A stretch of DNA of 62,997 nucleotides from Actinomycetes bacterium. GTDB taxonomy: Bacteria; Actinomycetota; Thermoleophilia; Solirubrobacterales; Solirubrobacteraceae. Made by a program: the position numbers and the translations under genes. The notes beneath the pieces were generated by a model that was not told where the DNA came from, did no database searches, and worked only from the letters and a program-made list of their open reading frames with translations. Where the stretch lies: the NCBI GenBank assembly GCA_021820105.1, contig JAKAED010000004.1:1-62997 (forward strand), given 5' to 3'. Numbering within the stretch: position 1 is the first letter of the stretch; every line of letters begins with the position of its first letter. Shown here piece after piece: positions 16,222 to 25,363 of the stretch.

Positions 16222-17250
16222 TCACGCCGGCGCAAGGGACCGGATGATGTGCAGCAGCGCCCCGAGGTCCTTGCCGCGATCGTTGTAGTAGAGATGCCAA
16301 CTCACCCAAAAGCTCGCGCCGTGAGGGCTCGATGAGACCACAGCGGTGTAATGGTTCGAGAACAGCGCCTGGCCCAAACCGGGGTTGAAGTAGATCGGGA
16401 CTCGGTGACCTCTGCTGAGGACCGTCGTCGTCAGTTTGCCTGGGGGCGCCGTTGCACGCGTCCAATCGAACACGACGTGAGGTAGCCCTGCATGAGGTCC
16501 GTAGAACTCGACAACCGACGTTCCATAGCCCCCGACACCGGTCGGTGCCGAGACGGCGGCGGGCAGCCATCGAGGACAAAGCGCATGTCGGCTTCCCGCT
16601 AGTGTCGCCATGGCGGCAAAGAGTGGCCCGTAGGGACACTTGCCGCTGACCGGCACGTTGCCGGGAACGATGGCCAACGAGTCTCCGATCCGCCTCATGG
16701 TTGCGGCCAGTCGCCGAGTTGCCCGTCGGGGTTCTTGGAGCCGCAGCAGCTCGATCGGTCCGGCGGCACCCGCGACCGTTGCCGCCATCGCCGTGGGTCC
16801 TGTCTGTCGCACCACGACTCGGTAGCCGTGCGGCATCTCGATCCGCGCGACGATCCGTCCACTCGGTGTGGGGGTCGAGGCCGGGCCTACATCGAGAACC
16901 ATCGCGGAAGCCCTGAACCAGACCTGCCACGGCCCGTTCGCACCATTGTCGAAGTATGTCGGTCGAGCCTGCGGCGGCAACCAGGTCAGACACGCCACTG
17001 CCCCTCTGCTCGCTGACGCGATCGCGACGAATGCCGAACGCAATGCGCACGCGCGTGTGGTGTTTCGTTGGTCACCCACGGCGGTCTGCTGCCGCAATGA
17101 CGTCAGGTCTCGTGTGGCAGGTACCCTCGAGCCGCACGCAACGAGCGAACTGGCGCAAATCGTTGCGACGACAAGCATGCACGCTCGGCACCACGTGCGA
17201 CCGCGCACGCTCACACCTCGGGTCCGCGACTGGGCCGTCAGACGGCTCAA
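16222..17250 (-). CDS. Putative lipoprotein of unknown function
   Basis: Up to 342 residues. After a basic N-terminus there is a hydrophobic signal ending in the lipobox SSLVACGS (cleavage before Cys about residue 39), so the product is likely lipid-anchored outside the membrane. The mature part is rich in beta-type sequence with scattered cysteines (LCPRWLPAAV, SGKCPYGPLF) and repeats a C-x-W-L-P motif (ACLTWLPP, LCPRWLPA), hinting at an internal duplication. The true start may be a later GTG nearer the signal. Family not recognised. Confidence 0.6.
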   Translation of the reverse strand: MSRLTAQSRTRGVSVRGRTWCRACMLVVATICASSLVACGSRVPATRDLTSLRQQTAVGDQRNTTRACALRSAFVAIASASRGAVACLTWLPPQARPTYFDNGANGPWQVWFRASAMVLDVGPASTPTPSGRIVARIEMPHGYRVVVRQTGPTAMAATVAGAAGPIELLRLQEPRRATRRLAATMRRIGDSLAIVPGNVPVSGKCPYGPLFAAMATLAGSRHALCPRWLPAAVSAPTGVGGYGTSVVEFYGPHAGLPHVVFDWTRATAPPGKLTTTVLSRGHRVPIYFNPGLGQALFSNHYTAVVSSSPHGASFWVSWHLYYNDRGKDLGALLHIIRSLAPA

Positions 17251-17494
17251 CGACTACCCGCCGCACTTGCCAAGAAGGCGCCCGCCATCGCCGGGCCATT
17301 GTGCCAGCGGCCGCAGGAATCTTCACCACCCGCTATTGCTTCGTTCTGGCCAAACCCCCGCGCCCGGACTAGCGCAATGCTGCGGTTGCACCATCCGCGC
17401 GAGGCAGGTGGCTCAGCGTGGTGACCCAGATGCTCGGGTCGTGGTTGATGCGCGTTCGGGACCTGCGGCTGCGCGGGGGTTGGCGTCGCGAGCT

Positions 17495-18658
17495 TTACCG
17501 TGGAACCCGGTTTTTCTCCTGCCAGAGCAGGGTCACGTGATGGTTGTTCACTGAGACGAGCTGCTGATGCGCTTCAAAGCCGTAGCCTCCCGGGATCTCG
17601 TCGGCGTAGGTGACACCGTCGGGTGCGATGGCGAAGTTGGTGAGCTCGAAGTACTCGCGGTGAATGCCGTGGTTGAACTCGAACACGGTCTGTGTTCTTC
17701 CGTTCTTGATGTGCCGGATCCCATCGCCGTTCGCCGCGTAGACGGTGCCACGAGGTCCGGGTTCGACGTCAACGGTGCCGCCGCCACTTTGGCGGGCGAA
17801 TGCGAGGTAGCGCGCTGTGCCGTTGGGCTCGATCGCCCACAGCGACCATCCCCGCATATCTCCCCCGACGTAGATGGTCCTGTTGGCTGCAACAGCAATC
17901 GATCCGATGCCGTTCAGCGGTCCGCCGGGGAGCCCGTGTGCTGGGGCGACGGTCGCCGTGACCGGTTCGAGGATGCCTCTCGTGAGTCGGAGTACCTGCA
18001 CTCCGTTTGAGATGTAAAGCTGGCCGGCGGGGCTAAACGCGATATGCAGCGGGCTACCACTCTTCTGGAGCGAGCCGATCGATCCGAGCGGCGCGTCGAG
18101 CGCCGGCGTGCCGGCAGTTAGCGGCAGTGGGCCGGTGCGACGGCTGAATGGTGGGGCGTGTCCGTTCCCAGCGATCGTGTGCACGACGCCGTCGTGTCCG
18201 ACCTCGCGCACCCAGCCGGCATCAGCGATATATAGCGCTCCGTTTGGTGCCACCGCGAGGTCGGAGATGTAGGGGAGGCCGGAGACTACGAGTCGGAAGC
18301 GCCCGTCCGCGAGCCTCACAATCACCCGGTCTGGGTCGAGCTTCTGCGGATCCGTTCGATTGAGCGGAGTGTCAGTCACATAGAGCTCGCCGGTGTGCGA
18401 GACCGCTAGCGCGCCTGCGAGATGCAGCGCGGTCAACGGGCCTGCCGGTGGAGCGTCCGACTTAGAACGACCGGCCCCTAATGAGGCCTTCGGACTGGTG
18501 CTGAGGATCGCGATCAGCAGTCCGGCGATCAAACAGACCAGTGCGACGACTGCGCTCCCGATCGCCCAGCGGCGGCGACGCAGGCGTCGGGCCTCCTCGA
18601 TGAGGGCTTCCTCATGCTGATGTTCCGGCGCGACTGGCCGCGCTGCAAGCTGTGGCAT
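17495..18658 (-). CDS. Membrane-anchored NHL/beta-propeller protein (paralogue of 19064-20308)
   Basis: 387 residues. A cytoplasmic tail with a basic ARRLRRRRWAIG patch is followed by one helix (about 35-56) and an extracellular propeller. Repeats of the NHL type are visible, e.g. SDLAVAPNGALYIADAGWVR, followed by EVGHDGVVHTIAGNG, and HIAFSPAGQLYISNGVQVL. NHL propellers usually bind ligands or proteins; no catalytic role is evident. The gene is divergent from the GntR gene and its paralogue at 19064; the two proteins share layout, the EARRLRRRRW patch and the LWQE ending. Confidence 0.8.
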   Translation of the reverse strand: MPQLAARPVAPEHQHEEALIEEARRLRRRRWAIGSAVVALVCLIAGLLIAILSTSPKASLGAGRSKSDAPPAGPLTALHLAGALAVSHTGELYVTDTPLNRTDPQKLDPDRVIVRLADGRFRLVVSGLPYISDLAVAPNGALYIADAGWVREVGHDGVVHTIAGNGHAPPFSRRTGPLPLTAGTPALDAPLGSIGSLQKSGSPLHIAFSPAGQLYISNGVQVLRLTRGILEPVTATVAPAHGLPGGPLNGIGSIAVAANRTIYVGGDMRGWSLWAIEPNGTARYLAFARQSGGGTVDVEPGPRGTVYAANGDGIRHIKNGRTQTVFEFNHGIHREYFELTNFAIAPDGVTYADEIPGGYGFEAHQQLVSVNNHHVTLLWQEKNRVPR

Positions 18659-18689
18659 GTCCGGCGTTCACTCCGAGTGACGACCTAAG

Positions 18690-18702
18690 CTAGTTATACT
18701 AG
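18690..18702. promoter_or_regulatory. Palindromic GntR-type operator over the -10 box
   Basis: CTAGT-TAT-ACTAG is a perfect 5-3-5 palindrome; the embedded TATACT (18695-18700) would serve as -10. It lies in the gap between the divergent NHL gene and the GntR gene, the standard place for YtrA-type autoregulation of both directions. Confidence 0.6.
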
Positions 18703-18724
18703 TTCAATGCGGGAAGGCAAGATC

Positions 18725-19054
18725 ATGCTCACCGATTCGACCCCGCTCTACGAGCAGGTCGCTGCGGAGGTCCGCCGTGCGATCGCCGAGGGTGAAGCAA
18801 AGCCCGGGGAGCGGATGCCGCTGGCCAAGGACCTTGCGAAGGTGCTCGGGGTCAACACGAACACGGTGCTGCGCGCCCTACGCATCCTGCAGGACGAAGG
18901 GCTGCTCGAACTGCGCCGCGGCCGGGGCATAACCGTCGCCGGCACACCAGAGCGCGGCGCCGTGCTCACCAGGGCACGCGAGCTTGTCGCCTTCGCTCGC
19001 CGCAACGGCTACCAGCCGGAGGAGCTGATCGCGATGATCAAAACGGTGTCGTGA
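18725..19054 (+). CDS. GntR-family transcriptional regulator, YtrA type
   Basis: 109 residues. The winged helix is clear: YEQVAAEVRRAIAEGEAKPG, then ERMPLAKDLAKVLGVNTNTV and LRALRILQDEGLLELRRGRG. Only a short C-terminal helix follows, as in the YtrA subfamily, which often controls neighbouring membrane or transporter genes. I use the ATG at 18725 because GGGAAGG lies 7 bp upstream; the ATG at 18707 has no ribosome site and sits next to the operator. It is followed after 9 bp by the NHL paralogue, so the two are co-transcribed. Confidence 0.85.
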   Translation: MLTDSTPLYEQVAAEVRRAIAEGEAKPGERMPLAKDLAKVLGVNTNTVLRALRILQDEGLLELRRGRGITVAGTPERGAVLTRARELVAFARRNGYQPEELIAMIKTVS

Positions 19055-19063
19055 GGAGCAGCA

Positions 19064-20308
19064 GTGCAACTGCTGGAGCGACCACCGCTGAGACATGAGA
19101 CCGGCGACCCGGAAGCGCTGATCAAGGAGGCCCGACGCCTGCGCCGCCGACGCTGGCTGTTCGGAACGCTCAGTGCCGCACTACTGCTCGGTGCTGGCAC
19201 GTTCGTCGTTGTTGAGCTGCTCGTGCCGTCCGCCACCACGAATGTTGCTGTTGGCCGTGGTCTCAGCGCGGGCTTGCTGCCGAACGGGCCGCTCACAAAC
19301 CTTCAGATCGCTGGACCAATGGCGGTTGCTCCCGACGGCGCGCTCTACATCGCCGACGATCCGAGCACCGGCGTCCACCCGGATGACCGCGTGCTCGTGC
19401 GGCTGCCTGACGGACGCTTCCGCGTGATCGCCGGCACCGGCAGGAGAGGCTTTGGGGGCGACGGTGGACCGGCGGTAAGGGCAGAGCTCTCCGATGTCAC
19501 CGATCTCGCCGTAGCCCCCGACGGCACGCTCTATATCGCCGACAGCGGACGCGTGCGAACCGTAAGCCGCGACGGAATCATCCGCACGGTCGCCGGCAAC
19601 GGCAGGCCCGCGAGGACGATCGTCAAGGGCACACCGGCACGCTCCGCGCCTCTCGGTAGAGACCTCTCGATCGCACTCAGCCCGGGCGGGCAGCTCTACA
19701 TCTCGGTCGGCTCCCCCTGGGGTTCGCCACCGGCACAGATCCTCCGACTCACAACGGCCCGAACCCTCGACCCCGTCCGCACCCTCGTCACATCCGCCCC
19801 CGGCGGCAACCTCGCGGATCACAGGGCCATCGGGAAACCGCTAACAGGCTTCGATCACATCGCCGTCGACGGTCACGGGAACATCGACATCGCCGGCGGC
19901 CCCAGCGGCTGGGGCGTGTGGCAAATCACGCCCAATGGCAACGCACAGCTCATCTCCGCAAACCGGTACGCGCACGGCAACGGAGGCGCGGACCCAGTGC
20001 TTGAGCGCGGACCGCATGGCGTGGTCTACGCGGCCGTCGGCTCACCGGGGCTCTTCCGTGTCGAGCCCAACAAGCTCGTCGCAGCCACCGCAATCAACAA
20101 GCCGCTGGAGCACTCGCTGCAGAGCCGCGCTCTCTTACCCCTGTATTTCGCGATGAACCGCAACGGCACGCTCTACGCCGCCGACTCAGGTCCGATCGGT
20201 TACCAGTTGAAACCGGGCTACGGCTCCGCGTTCCTCCAGCACGTCGTGTCGATCCAAAACGGCCGCACCAGACTCCTGTGGCAGGAGCACAGCGCCACGC
20301 CGAAATAG
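19064..20308 (+). CDS. Membrane-anchored NHL/beta-propeller protein
   Basis: 414 residues from a GTG with TGAGGAG upstream. Topology matches its paralogue at 17495: cytoplasmic start with EARRLRRRRWLFG, a helix (about 34-54), then an extracellular NHL propeller with clear repeats: APDGALYIADD..., TDLAVAPDGTLYIADSGRVR, then TVSRDGIIRTVAGNG, and FGGDGGPA between blades, a hallmark of NHL repeats. It follows the GntR gene in an operon. The pair of divergent paralogues around one regulator suggests a duplicated surface sensor or binding protein. Ligand unknown. Confidence 0.8.
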   Translation: MQLLERPPLRHETGDPEALIKEARRLRRRRWLFGTLSAALLLGAGTFVVVELLVPSATTNVAVGRGLSAGLLPNGPLTNLQIAGPMAVAPDGALYIADDPSTGVHPDDRVLVRLPDGRFRVIAGTGRRGFGGDGGPAVRAELSDVTDLAVAPDGTLYIADSGRVRTVSRDGIIRTVAGNGRPARTIVKGTPARSAPLGRDLSIALSPGGQLYISVGSPWGSPPAQILRLTTARTLDPVRTLVTSAPGGNLADHRAIGKPLTGFDHIAVDGHGNIDIAGGPSGWGVWQITPNGNAQLISANRYAHGNGGADPVLERGPHGVVYAAVGSPGLFRVEPNKLVAATAINKPLEHSLQSRALLPLYFAMNRNGTLYAADSGPIGYQLKPGYGSAFLQHVVSIQNGRTRLLWQEHSATPK

Positions 20309-20502
20309 CGCACCCAGCCGAACCAGCCCTCCCCGAATACGCGGAGCTAAACGCCTCCTTCAAACACCCGCGCGCAACCGAATGCAGGTCTGAGAGGCCT
20401 CACCCCCCAGAGACCTCCCCTTTCGCCCAGCAGCAGGACAGCTGAAGCTTCGCGGAGTGTCCTTGAGAGCCACGCCGCTGATCGCTCTTCGTGGGGTGTG
20501 CG

Positions 20503-21039
20503 CTACCCCGCCTGGGGGTTCAGGCCGCCGAGAGCGAACCAGTCAGCGAGCGTGATCTTTGGGATGGCGGCGTTGTTGACGGGCGCGAGCTCCGCTCTGG
20601 CGCCGGGGTAGGGGCGGCGGATCTGGTAGATGACTTCGTGCTTGTGGAGCTTGCTGCCGGCTAGCTGCCCGGCGAGCGCGCCGGCCAGCCCCGCGATGAT
20701 CATGAGTGGGCCGCTCTTGGTGAGGGCGCCAGCGCCCGCGCCGGCGCCGAGGCCCCAAATGAAGCCTTGGGCCTGGCCGTCGATCCACGAGCTGATTTCG
20801 CCTTCGGCGACGTTGTATCCGCAGCGCTCGACCGCGGTGAGGATCGTGTTGACTGCGGCGTCGTTTGGCTCCTGTTCGAGCTGGAACTCAAGCTCGGCGG
20901 GATAGCCGAGCTCGCCCCCGCTGATGCGCTGGACGCTGGCGCCGTCGATGAGGTTCTCGACGATCTCGGCGGTTAGTGGCTGCGCGCCGTGGTGAATCGC
21001 GCGTGCATCGGGTTGCAGTCTGAGGTGATAGACGAACAT
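20503..21039 (-). CDS. Hypothetical protein with glycine-zipper segment
   Basis: 178 residues. The first 90 residues look like a soluble alpha/beta domain (LEFQLEQEPNDAAVNTILTA). Then comes a Gly/Ala-rich stretch (WGLGAGAGAGALTKSG...AGLAGALAGQLAG) resembling a glycine zipper that can insert into membranes, and a C-terminal tail with KITLADWFALGGL. It lies 18 bp downstream of the 21058-22341 gene and probably forms an operon with it. Family not recognised; glycine-zipper proteins include pore-formers, but that is speculative. Confidence 0.55.
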   Translation of the reverse strand: MFVYHLRLQPDARAIHHGAQPLTAEIVENLIDGASVQRISGGELGYPAELEFQLEQEPNDAAVNTILTAVERCGYNVAEGEISSWIDGQAQGFIWGLGAGAGAGALTKSGPLMIIAGLAGALAGQLAGSKLHKHEVIYQIRRPYPGARAELAPVNNAAIPKITLADWFALGGLNPQAG

Positions 21040-21057
21040 TGCTCTCTCCTCTTGGGG

Positions 21058-22341
21058 CTAGGCAGCGGTTTCGGTGAGGTCTGATGCGGAAGTGTCCGCC
21101 CGCCAGTTGAACTCGAGTTCGGGGTCATCGCCGACGCCCCGCCAGTGCGAGGCCACCCAGGTAACACCCGGGCCGAGCTTGATCCCGAGGGCCGCGGCCG
21201 CGCGAACTTTCTCAGGGTCCGGCGTCTGGCCTAGGGGCAGCTGTCTCGCGTGGCCGACCACATGGTGCTGGGTGAGGGCGTGAGCCGTCACGAGGGTGGG
21301 GACGAGATCACCGGGGATTTTCGAGTTGTCCGCGGTCCCCGGAGCAGGCGCGGGACGCAGACGCCTGGCGTGCGGCACCGTTGTCCGCCCAACTGGGATG
21401 CCTGTGCGGCGAGCCGGAGCTCGGCGTATCCCGTTGGCGGCGCGGCGGCTGTCCGCAGCGTTCGGGTCCACGCAGGTCAAATGCGCGAAGGTCTCCAGGG
21501 CGATCAGCCAGGCGGTCACAAGGTTTGCGCTGTCGGGGACCGGTGGGGTGATCGCGAGCGGCAGAATCTCGCCGGGCGCTGCGAGACGCAGCGCGGCTTG
21601 CACCGATGAGCCGTCCGCGGAGGCCATCTCGAAGGAAACCTCGACGTGCCGCGATGTCGAGATCTTGTGAAACGCGATCGTGACGCCGTCGATCTCGCGA
21701 TGGATTCGGGCGCGAGCTGCGTAGTCGCGTACCCGGTTCTCGCGGATCCGGCTGCTGGCAGCGATCGCGCGCTCGCGCTCCTGCGGGGTTGCGGTTCCTG
21801 GCAGCTCCGTGAGGATCGTTCGCGGGTTGGCGGCGCCGAGCGCTGCTCGAAGGTCCTCCCAACAATGGTGTCCGAGGAGCAGGAAGTTGCCGTCGACCTT
21901 GTGGCCGTCGCTCTCGATGGTTGCGTGGGTCGGTTTGATCAGCCCGATGCGTTTCCCGTCGCGGTGGATCTCCAGCAGGCGGGGGCGCATCTGCACGCTG
22001 AGGCCCGGGATCCGCTGGACCAGTTCGTTGTCAGCTGCCTCACGGAGCCGTTGGCCGTACTGCCGAACACCGATCTCGTCGATCACATCCAGCGCGCCGC
22101 TGCCGCCAGGGCCTGCGGGCTCGCCGTTGATGAGGACCTGGCCGTCGTTCTGTTCGACCTCAGCGCCGAGCGGGTTTAGGAACTCGGCGACCCGCTCCGC
22201 CAATCGGCGCGCTCGCTCGGCTGCCTGGGTTGCGTGAGCGCGGGCGATCTGCTCGTCGCGCAGCCGATCTTCCGCAGCTGTCCGACCGCCCCAGTTTGTA
22301 TGTTTCCGCTGCTTCCTACGGTTCTTTCTGTTCTTCGGCAT
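21058..22341 (-). CDS. Hypothetical 427-aa protein of accessory DNA
   Basis: I start at the ATG at 22341 (MPKNRKNRRKQRKHTNWGG), a basic N-terminus; the frame upstream to 22437 looks non-coding. The middle has a SPR-like layout with HREIDGVTIAFHKISTSRHV. The C-terminus ends with VVGHARQLPLGQTPD... and GPGVTWVASHWRGVGDD, reminiscent of a C-terminal block seen in hypothetical proteins of mobile elements. Lying between a recombinase and a glycine-zipper gene, it is likely accessory cargo. No function assigned. Confidence 0.55.
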   Translation of the reverse strand: MPKNRKNRRKQRKHTNWGGRTAAEDRLRDEQIARAHATQAAERARRLAERVAEFLNPLGAEVEQNDGQVLINGEPAGPGGSGALDVIDEIGVRQYGQRLREAADNELVQRIPGLSVQMRPRLLEIHRDGKRIGLIKPTHATIESDGHKVDGNFLLLGHHCWEDLRAALGAANPRTILTELPGTATPQERERAIAASSRIRENRVRDYAARARIHREIDGVTIAFHKISTSRHVEVSFEMASADGSSVQAALRLAAPGEILPLAITPPVPDSANLVTAWLIALETFAHLTCVDPNAADSRRAANGIRRAPARRTGIPVGRTTVPHARRLRPAPAPGTADNSKIPGDLVPTLVTAHALTQHHVVGHARQLPLGQTPDPEKVRAAAALGIKLGPGVTWVASHWRGVGDDPELEFNWRADTSASDLTETAA

Positions 22342-22461
22342 CAGCGTCCCTTTTCGTCCCGTTCGTGACCACAGACGAACGATACGGACGCGGCCGGACG
22401 TCTTCGCGTGGGCAGCCGGGGCGAGGCTCGTTGCCATTCCCGCGCCCCAATGCGTATTAGG

Positions 22462-23487
22462 TCACAGAACGTGGGCGATGTCGTCGCGACCGCGGCCGGC
22501 TCGGATGTAGCCGGCTAGCACGCGCTGGTCTTTGTGGCGGGTGATGTCGGCGATCTGGATGGGGTTGTGGCCATCGCGGGCAGCCTGTGTGGCGTACCCG
22601 GAGCGCAGCGAGTGGCCGGCGAACTCGCCGGGATCGAGGCCGGCGGCGCGGGCGCGTTTCTTGATGATGAGCGCGACTGACTGTGCGGTGAGAGGGGAGC
22701 TGATCGCGCCGGTACGGGTCACGCGCCGAAACACGGGACCGTCGGTCAGCCCGGCGCCGTCAAGCCATGCCCGCAGCGCCCTCACAGGGCAGGGGTTGGG
22801 CGACTGGCCGTAGACGAGCAGCAACTCCGTTCCGCGACCCTGCTGGTCGGTCTTTGATTTTGCGATCCGGACTGTCACGCCATCTGGAGAAGGGGAGAGG
22901 TCCTCAACCTTTATCGCGACCAGCTCTGAGCGCCGCAACCCGAGCGCGAACCCTACGAGCAGCAGCGCCCGGTCGCGAAGCCCGGTTGTCTGGCTGGTGT
23001 CGATGCGGTCGACCATCTCGAGGATCGGCTCTCTGAGCAGCGCGGTCTTCTTGCGAGCGGCGGCGCCATGCACGCGCGCGATCCCTTCGAGCACGGTGAG
23101 GAACGCGGGGTCGGAGGTGGGAGGGAGGTGCCCGGATTGGCGGTGCGCTCGGGCGATCGCGGCGGCGTGCCGGCGGATGGTGGAGACGCTCAGCCCGCGC
23201 TGTGCCATCGAGGTGACATAACACGTGACAACGGAGACGGGCGCCGGCAGCGGCAGGAACTCATAGCGCGCGCACCAGGTCGCGAACTGCTTCCAGTCGC
23301 TGGCGTAGGCGCGCGAGGTGTTCTCGGCCTGGGCATGCGATGCGTACTGCTTGGCGGCGTCGATCAGCTCCTCGAGCTCGGCGGCGAGGTGCGCGGGTAG
23401 CCTGGCCGGGATTCCGTCGGGCCGGTGCTCGAGCGCGAGCATTAGCTCGCCTTCGACCGTTTCGACGGGCTCGCCCTCGACATCCAT
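22462..23487 (-). CDS. Tyrosine site-specific recombinase (Cre-sized)
   Basis: 341 residues from ATG 23487 (TTG 23523 also possible). An N-terminal SAM-like core-binding domain (SRAYASDWKQFATWCARY) is followed by the catalytic domain with the R-H-R-H-Y set: ALGLRRSELVAI, EFAGHSLRSGYATQ, TRHKDQRVLAGYIRAG. It strongly resembles the recombinase at 33346-34377; long blocks such as SGYATQAARDGH are identical. Directly upstream is an 11-8-11 inverted repeat (23522-23551) with the geometry of a loxP/FRT core site. It may be a mobile-element integrase or a resolvase; alternatively the palindrome is an operator. Confidence 0.9.
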   Translation of the reverse strand: MDVEGEPVETVEGELMLALEHRPDGIPARLPAHLAAELEELIDAAKQYASHAQAENTSRAYASDWKQFATWCARYEFLPLPAPVSVVTCYVTSMAQRGLSVSTIRRHAAAIARAHRQSGHLPPTSDPAFLTVLEGIARVHGAAARKKTALLREPILEMVDRIDTSQTTGLRDRALLLVGFALGLRRSELVAIKVEDLSPSPDGVTVRIAKSKTDQQGRGTELLLVYGQSPNPCPVRALRAWLDGAGLTDGPVFRRVTRTGAISSPLTAQSVALIIKKRARAAGLDPGEFAGHSLRSGYATQAARDGHNPIQIADITRHKDQRVLAGYIRAGRGRDDIAHVL

Positions 23488-23521
23488 GCAGGCCAGTTTT
23501 CCGGGTCCGCTCGCCGCTGTC

Positions 23522-23551
23522 AACTAGCGATAACAGCACGTATCGCTAGTT
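23522..23551. repeat. loxP-like inverted repeat upstream of recombinase 1
   Basis: Arms AACTAGCGATA (23522-23532) and TATCGCTAGTT (23541-23551) are perfect inverted copies separated by the asymmetric 8-bp spacer ACAGCACG. A matching site with TAGCGATA/TATCGC core arms and an 8-bp spacer lies upstream of the second recombinase at 33291-33322. The 8-bp spacer is the strand-exchange geometry of Cre/Flp sites. Confidence 0.6.
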
Positions 23552-23647
23552 TCATTTCTACCCGGCCAGAGGCAGGAACCGCTGTGAAATGTCGTTCGTT
23601 TGTCAGCGGACTTGGCGGCTGTTGGCAGTCTTCTCGGTCGTGAGGTG

Positions 23648-25363
23648 TCACACGCTCGATGCTCCATCGAGCGTGAGCTTGCTCGGCGGTGGATCGCTGT
23701 CGCGAATGTCTTTCGGGTATGCGGGTAACCGCTCGTCCCAGCAAAGGCTGTACACGCCTCGGTCACTCAGGCGGTAGCCGAATGGCCCGAAGTTCGCGAC
23801 ATAGCCGGCTTCCCTGAGGTCCTCGAGCGCAGCTCGCAGTTCGCCCCTCGCGTCGTACGGACCGGTATGACCACGCGAGACGAGGTTGGCGAGGAGCAGG
23901 ACAAGCCGGGAATGCATCCGTCCTTGGCTGGACGTTGCGTCGCGGTACTTCGGCAGTTCGTGGTTGCGGTGCTTGATCAGGAAAAGAAGGATCTCCTCGG
24001 GGCCGGCGTCCTCGTTGAGGTGCGTGGTCGATACCGAGTGGCTGTCGTTGATCGCCTTCGTGGTCAATTCGTACTCGTGTGGATAGATCCCAAGAAGAAT
24101 CCCCCGCTGGCGCAGGTCCTGGATGTCCTGGCGGACAGACGCTGGAATGTTCTGGCGGCTGATGGCCCAGTGCCCCTGTCTGAAAGGCCCGGTCAGCGCC
24201 CTGGACAGGATCCCCGCGATCAACTCAGGCGGGTCTGTGTAGCGCGCCTCCGAGCACGGCTTATCAGAGTCATCGATCGGAGGATCTGTTTCGGGTGCTT
24301 TCCACCGTTGGGTGGACACCCACACTCCCCCAGAGAACGGCGACCACGCCCAATCGCTGGTGGCGTTCCGGATTACGGCTCTAATGATCGGCCGGATCTC
24401 GGTCGGAAATTCGATGCCAGCAACCCTGGTGGCGGTCAGCTGTTCTGGCCCGAGGACGGCCAGGTGCCGGTCGGAGAGGTGCGTCCAATGCCGGAGAAAC
24501 CGGACCGCCGCGCGCCAGGGATCGATGTCCTCTAACAGCTCGTCGAGTAGCCGCTGGGTGATTGTCTGTGGTTCAAATGGCGGCCCGGTCGGCGGCGGGT
24601 CGGGAAGTGCTCTCCCGTGCCGCAAGAGCCCGACGAGGGCTCCTTTCGCGAGAATGTCGCGGAGGTGGTCATCGTGTGTTGCTGCGGCGAGGGCGAGTGC
24701 TCTGCCGAGTTCGTCGCGTGATGCCTGGGCCCACGAGCCATCGAAGAACCAGCCGATGCGAGTTGCGCTCCCATGGAAGGCGCGGTCGACGCGCAAGTAC
24801 TCGGCGTCACTGAGTTGGCAGAAGCATTGTGTTCTGAAGTCGAGCAGCTTGACTGGCTCGATCCGTGGCCACTCGATTGGTGGGCTCTCGGGAGCTGTTG
24901 GTCGTCGGGGTCCGTTGATGAACGCTTCGATCGTGGTGGTCGGCTGCACGTGAGAGCCCGTGCCGCAATACAGCAGGGCAAGATCGAGATCGCGCATCTC
25001 GGCCCACGGGCGCAGCTGTTCTAGCGCGGTTGCCGGTAGGTGCTGGGCCTGAAGGATCACAAGCTCACGGATCTGATTCGCTTCCAGCCAGACGTCGGCG
25101 TACCCCTGGTGCGGGCGTGGATCTTTCCACCTGGTGGATGCGCGCTTGCCCATGGCCCATAGGAGCTCTGCCGTCCCCAACCCGGCGCCTGGCGGCATCG
25201 TGACCCCTGGCGCGATCGCGACTGTTAGCACCGTTGTGCATGAGCGCGCGAGCCGCTGCAGCGCGTGCACGTTCGCGACATCGTCGCTGCGGTCGACGAG
25301 GATGTCGACCCGGTTCTCATGCGAGATCGGCGAGCTGAAGGATGGTATGCCGGACGACGGCAT
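23648..25363 (-). CDS. Large third protein of the Tni-like element, unknown family
   Basis: About 571 residues from ATG 25363, which lies inside the tniB-like gene (47-bp overlap); the frame is open to 25444. It is not TniQ: there is no N-terminal zinc-finger cluster. The first 150 residues look like a degenerate ATPase core, with RELVILQAQHLPATALEQLR in the Walker B position and DLALLYCGTGS after it but no proper Walker A. The middle is unfamiliar. The end is winged-helix-like (LRAALEDLREAGYVANFGPF followed by GYRLSDRGVYSL). A near-identical C-terminal remnant survives at 8701-8800, so the gene travels with this element. It may act in target selection, as TniQ/TnsD do elsewhere. Confidence 0.7.
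   Translation of the reverse strand: MPSSGIPSFSSPISHENRVDILVDRSDDVANVHALQRLARSCTTVLTVAIAPGVTMPPGAGLGTAELLWAMGKRASTRWKDPRPHQGYADVWLEANQIRELVILQAQHLPATALEQLRPWAEMRDLDLALLYCGTGSHVQPTTTIEAFINGPRRPTAPESPPIEWPRIEPVKLLDFRTQCFCQLSDAEYLRVDRAFHGSATRIGWFFDGSWAQASRDELGRALALAAATHDDHLRDILAKGALVGLLRHGRALPDPPPTGPPFEPQTITQRLLDELLEDIDPWRAAVRFLRHWTHLSDRHLAVLGPEQLTATRVAGIEFPTEIRPIIRAVIRNATSDWAWSPFSGGVWVSTQRWKAPETDPPIDDSDKPCSEARYTDPPELIAGILSRALTGPFRQGHWAISRQNIPASVRQDIQDLRQRGILLGIYPHEYELTTKAINDSHSVSTTHLNEDAGPEEILLFLIKHRNHELPKYRDATSSQGRMHSRLVLLLANLVSRGHTGPYDARGELRAALEDLREAGYVANFGPFGYRLSDRGVYSLCWDERLPAYPKDIRDSDPPPSKLTLDGASSV

Noticed and set aside
15830-17050. 406-residue minus-strand open frame
   Set aside because: Overlaps the lipoprotein gene in another frame and reads as Arg/Ala-rich nonsense; the lipoprotein frame has a lipobox and normal composition.
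23648-25363. TniQ as identity for the third transposition gene
   Set aside because: No N-terminal zinc-binding CxxC/H cluster and no TniQ-like core; the visible features are a degenerate ATPase-like segment and a winged-helix-like end.
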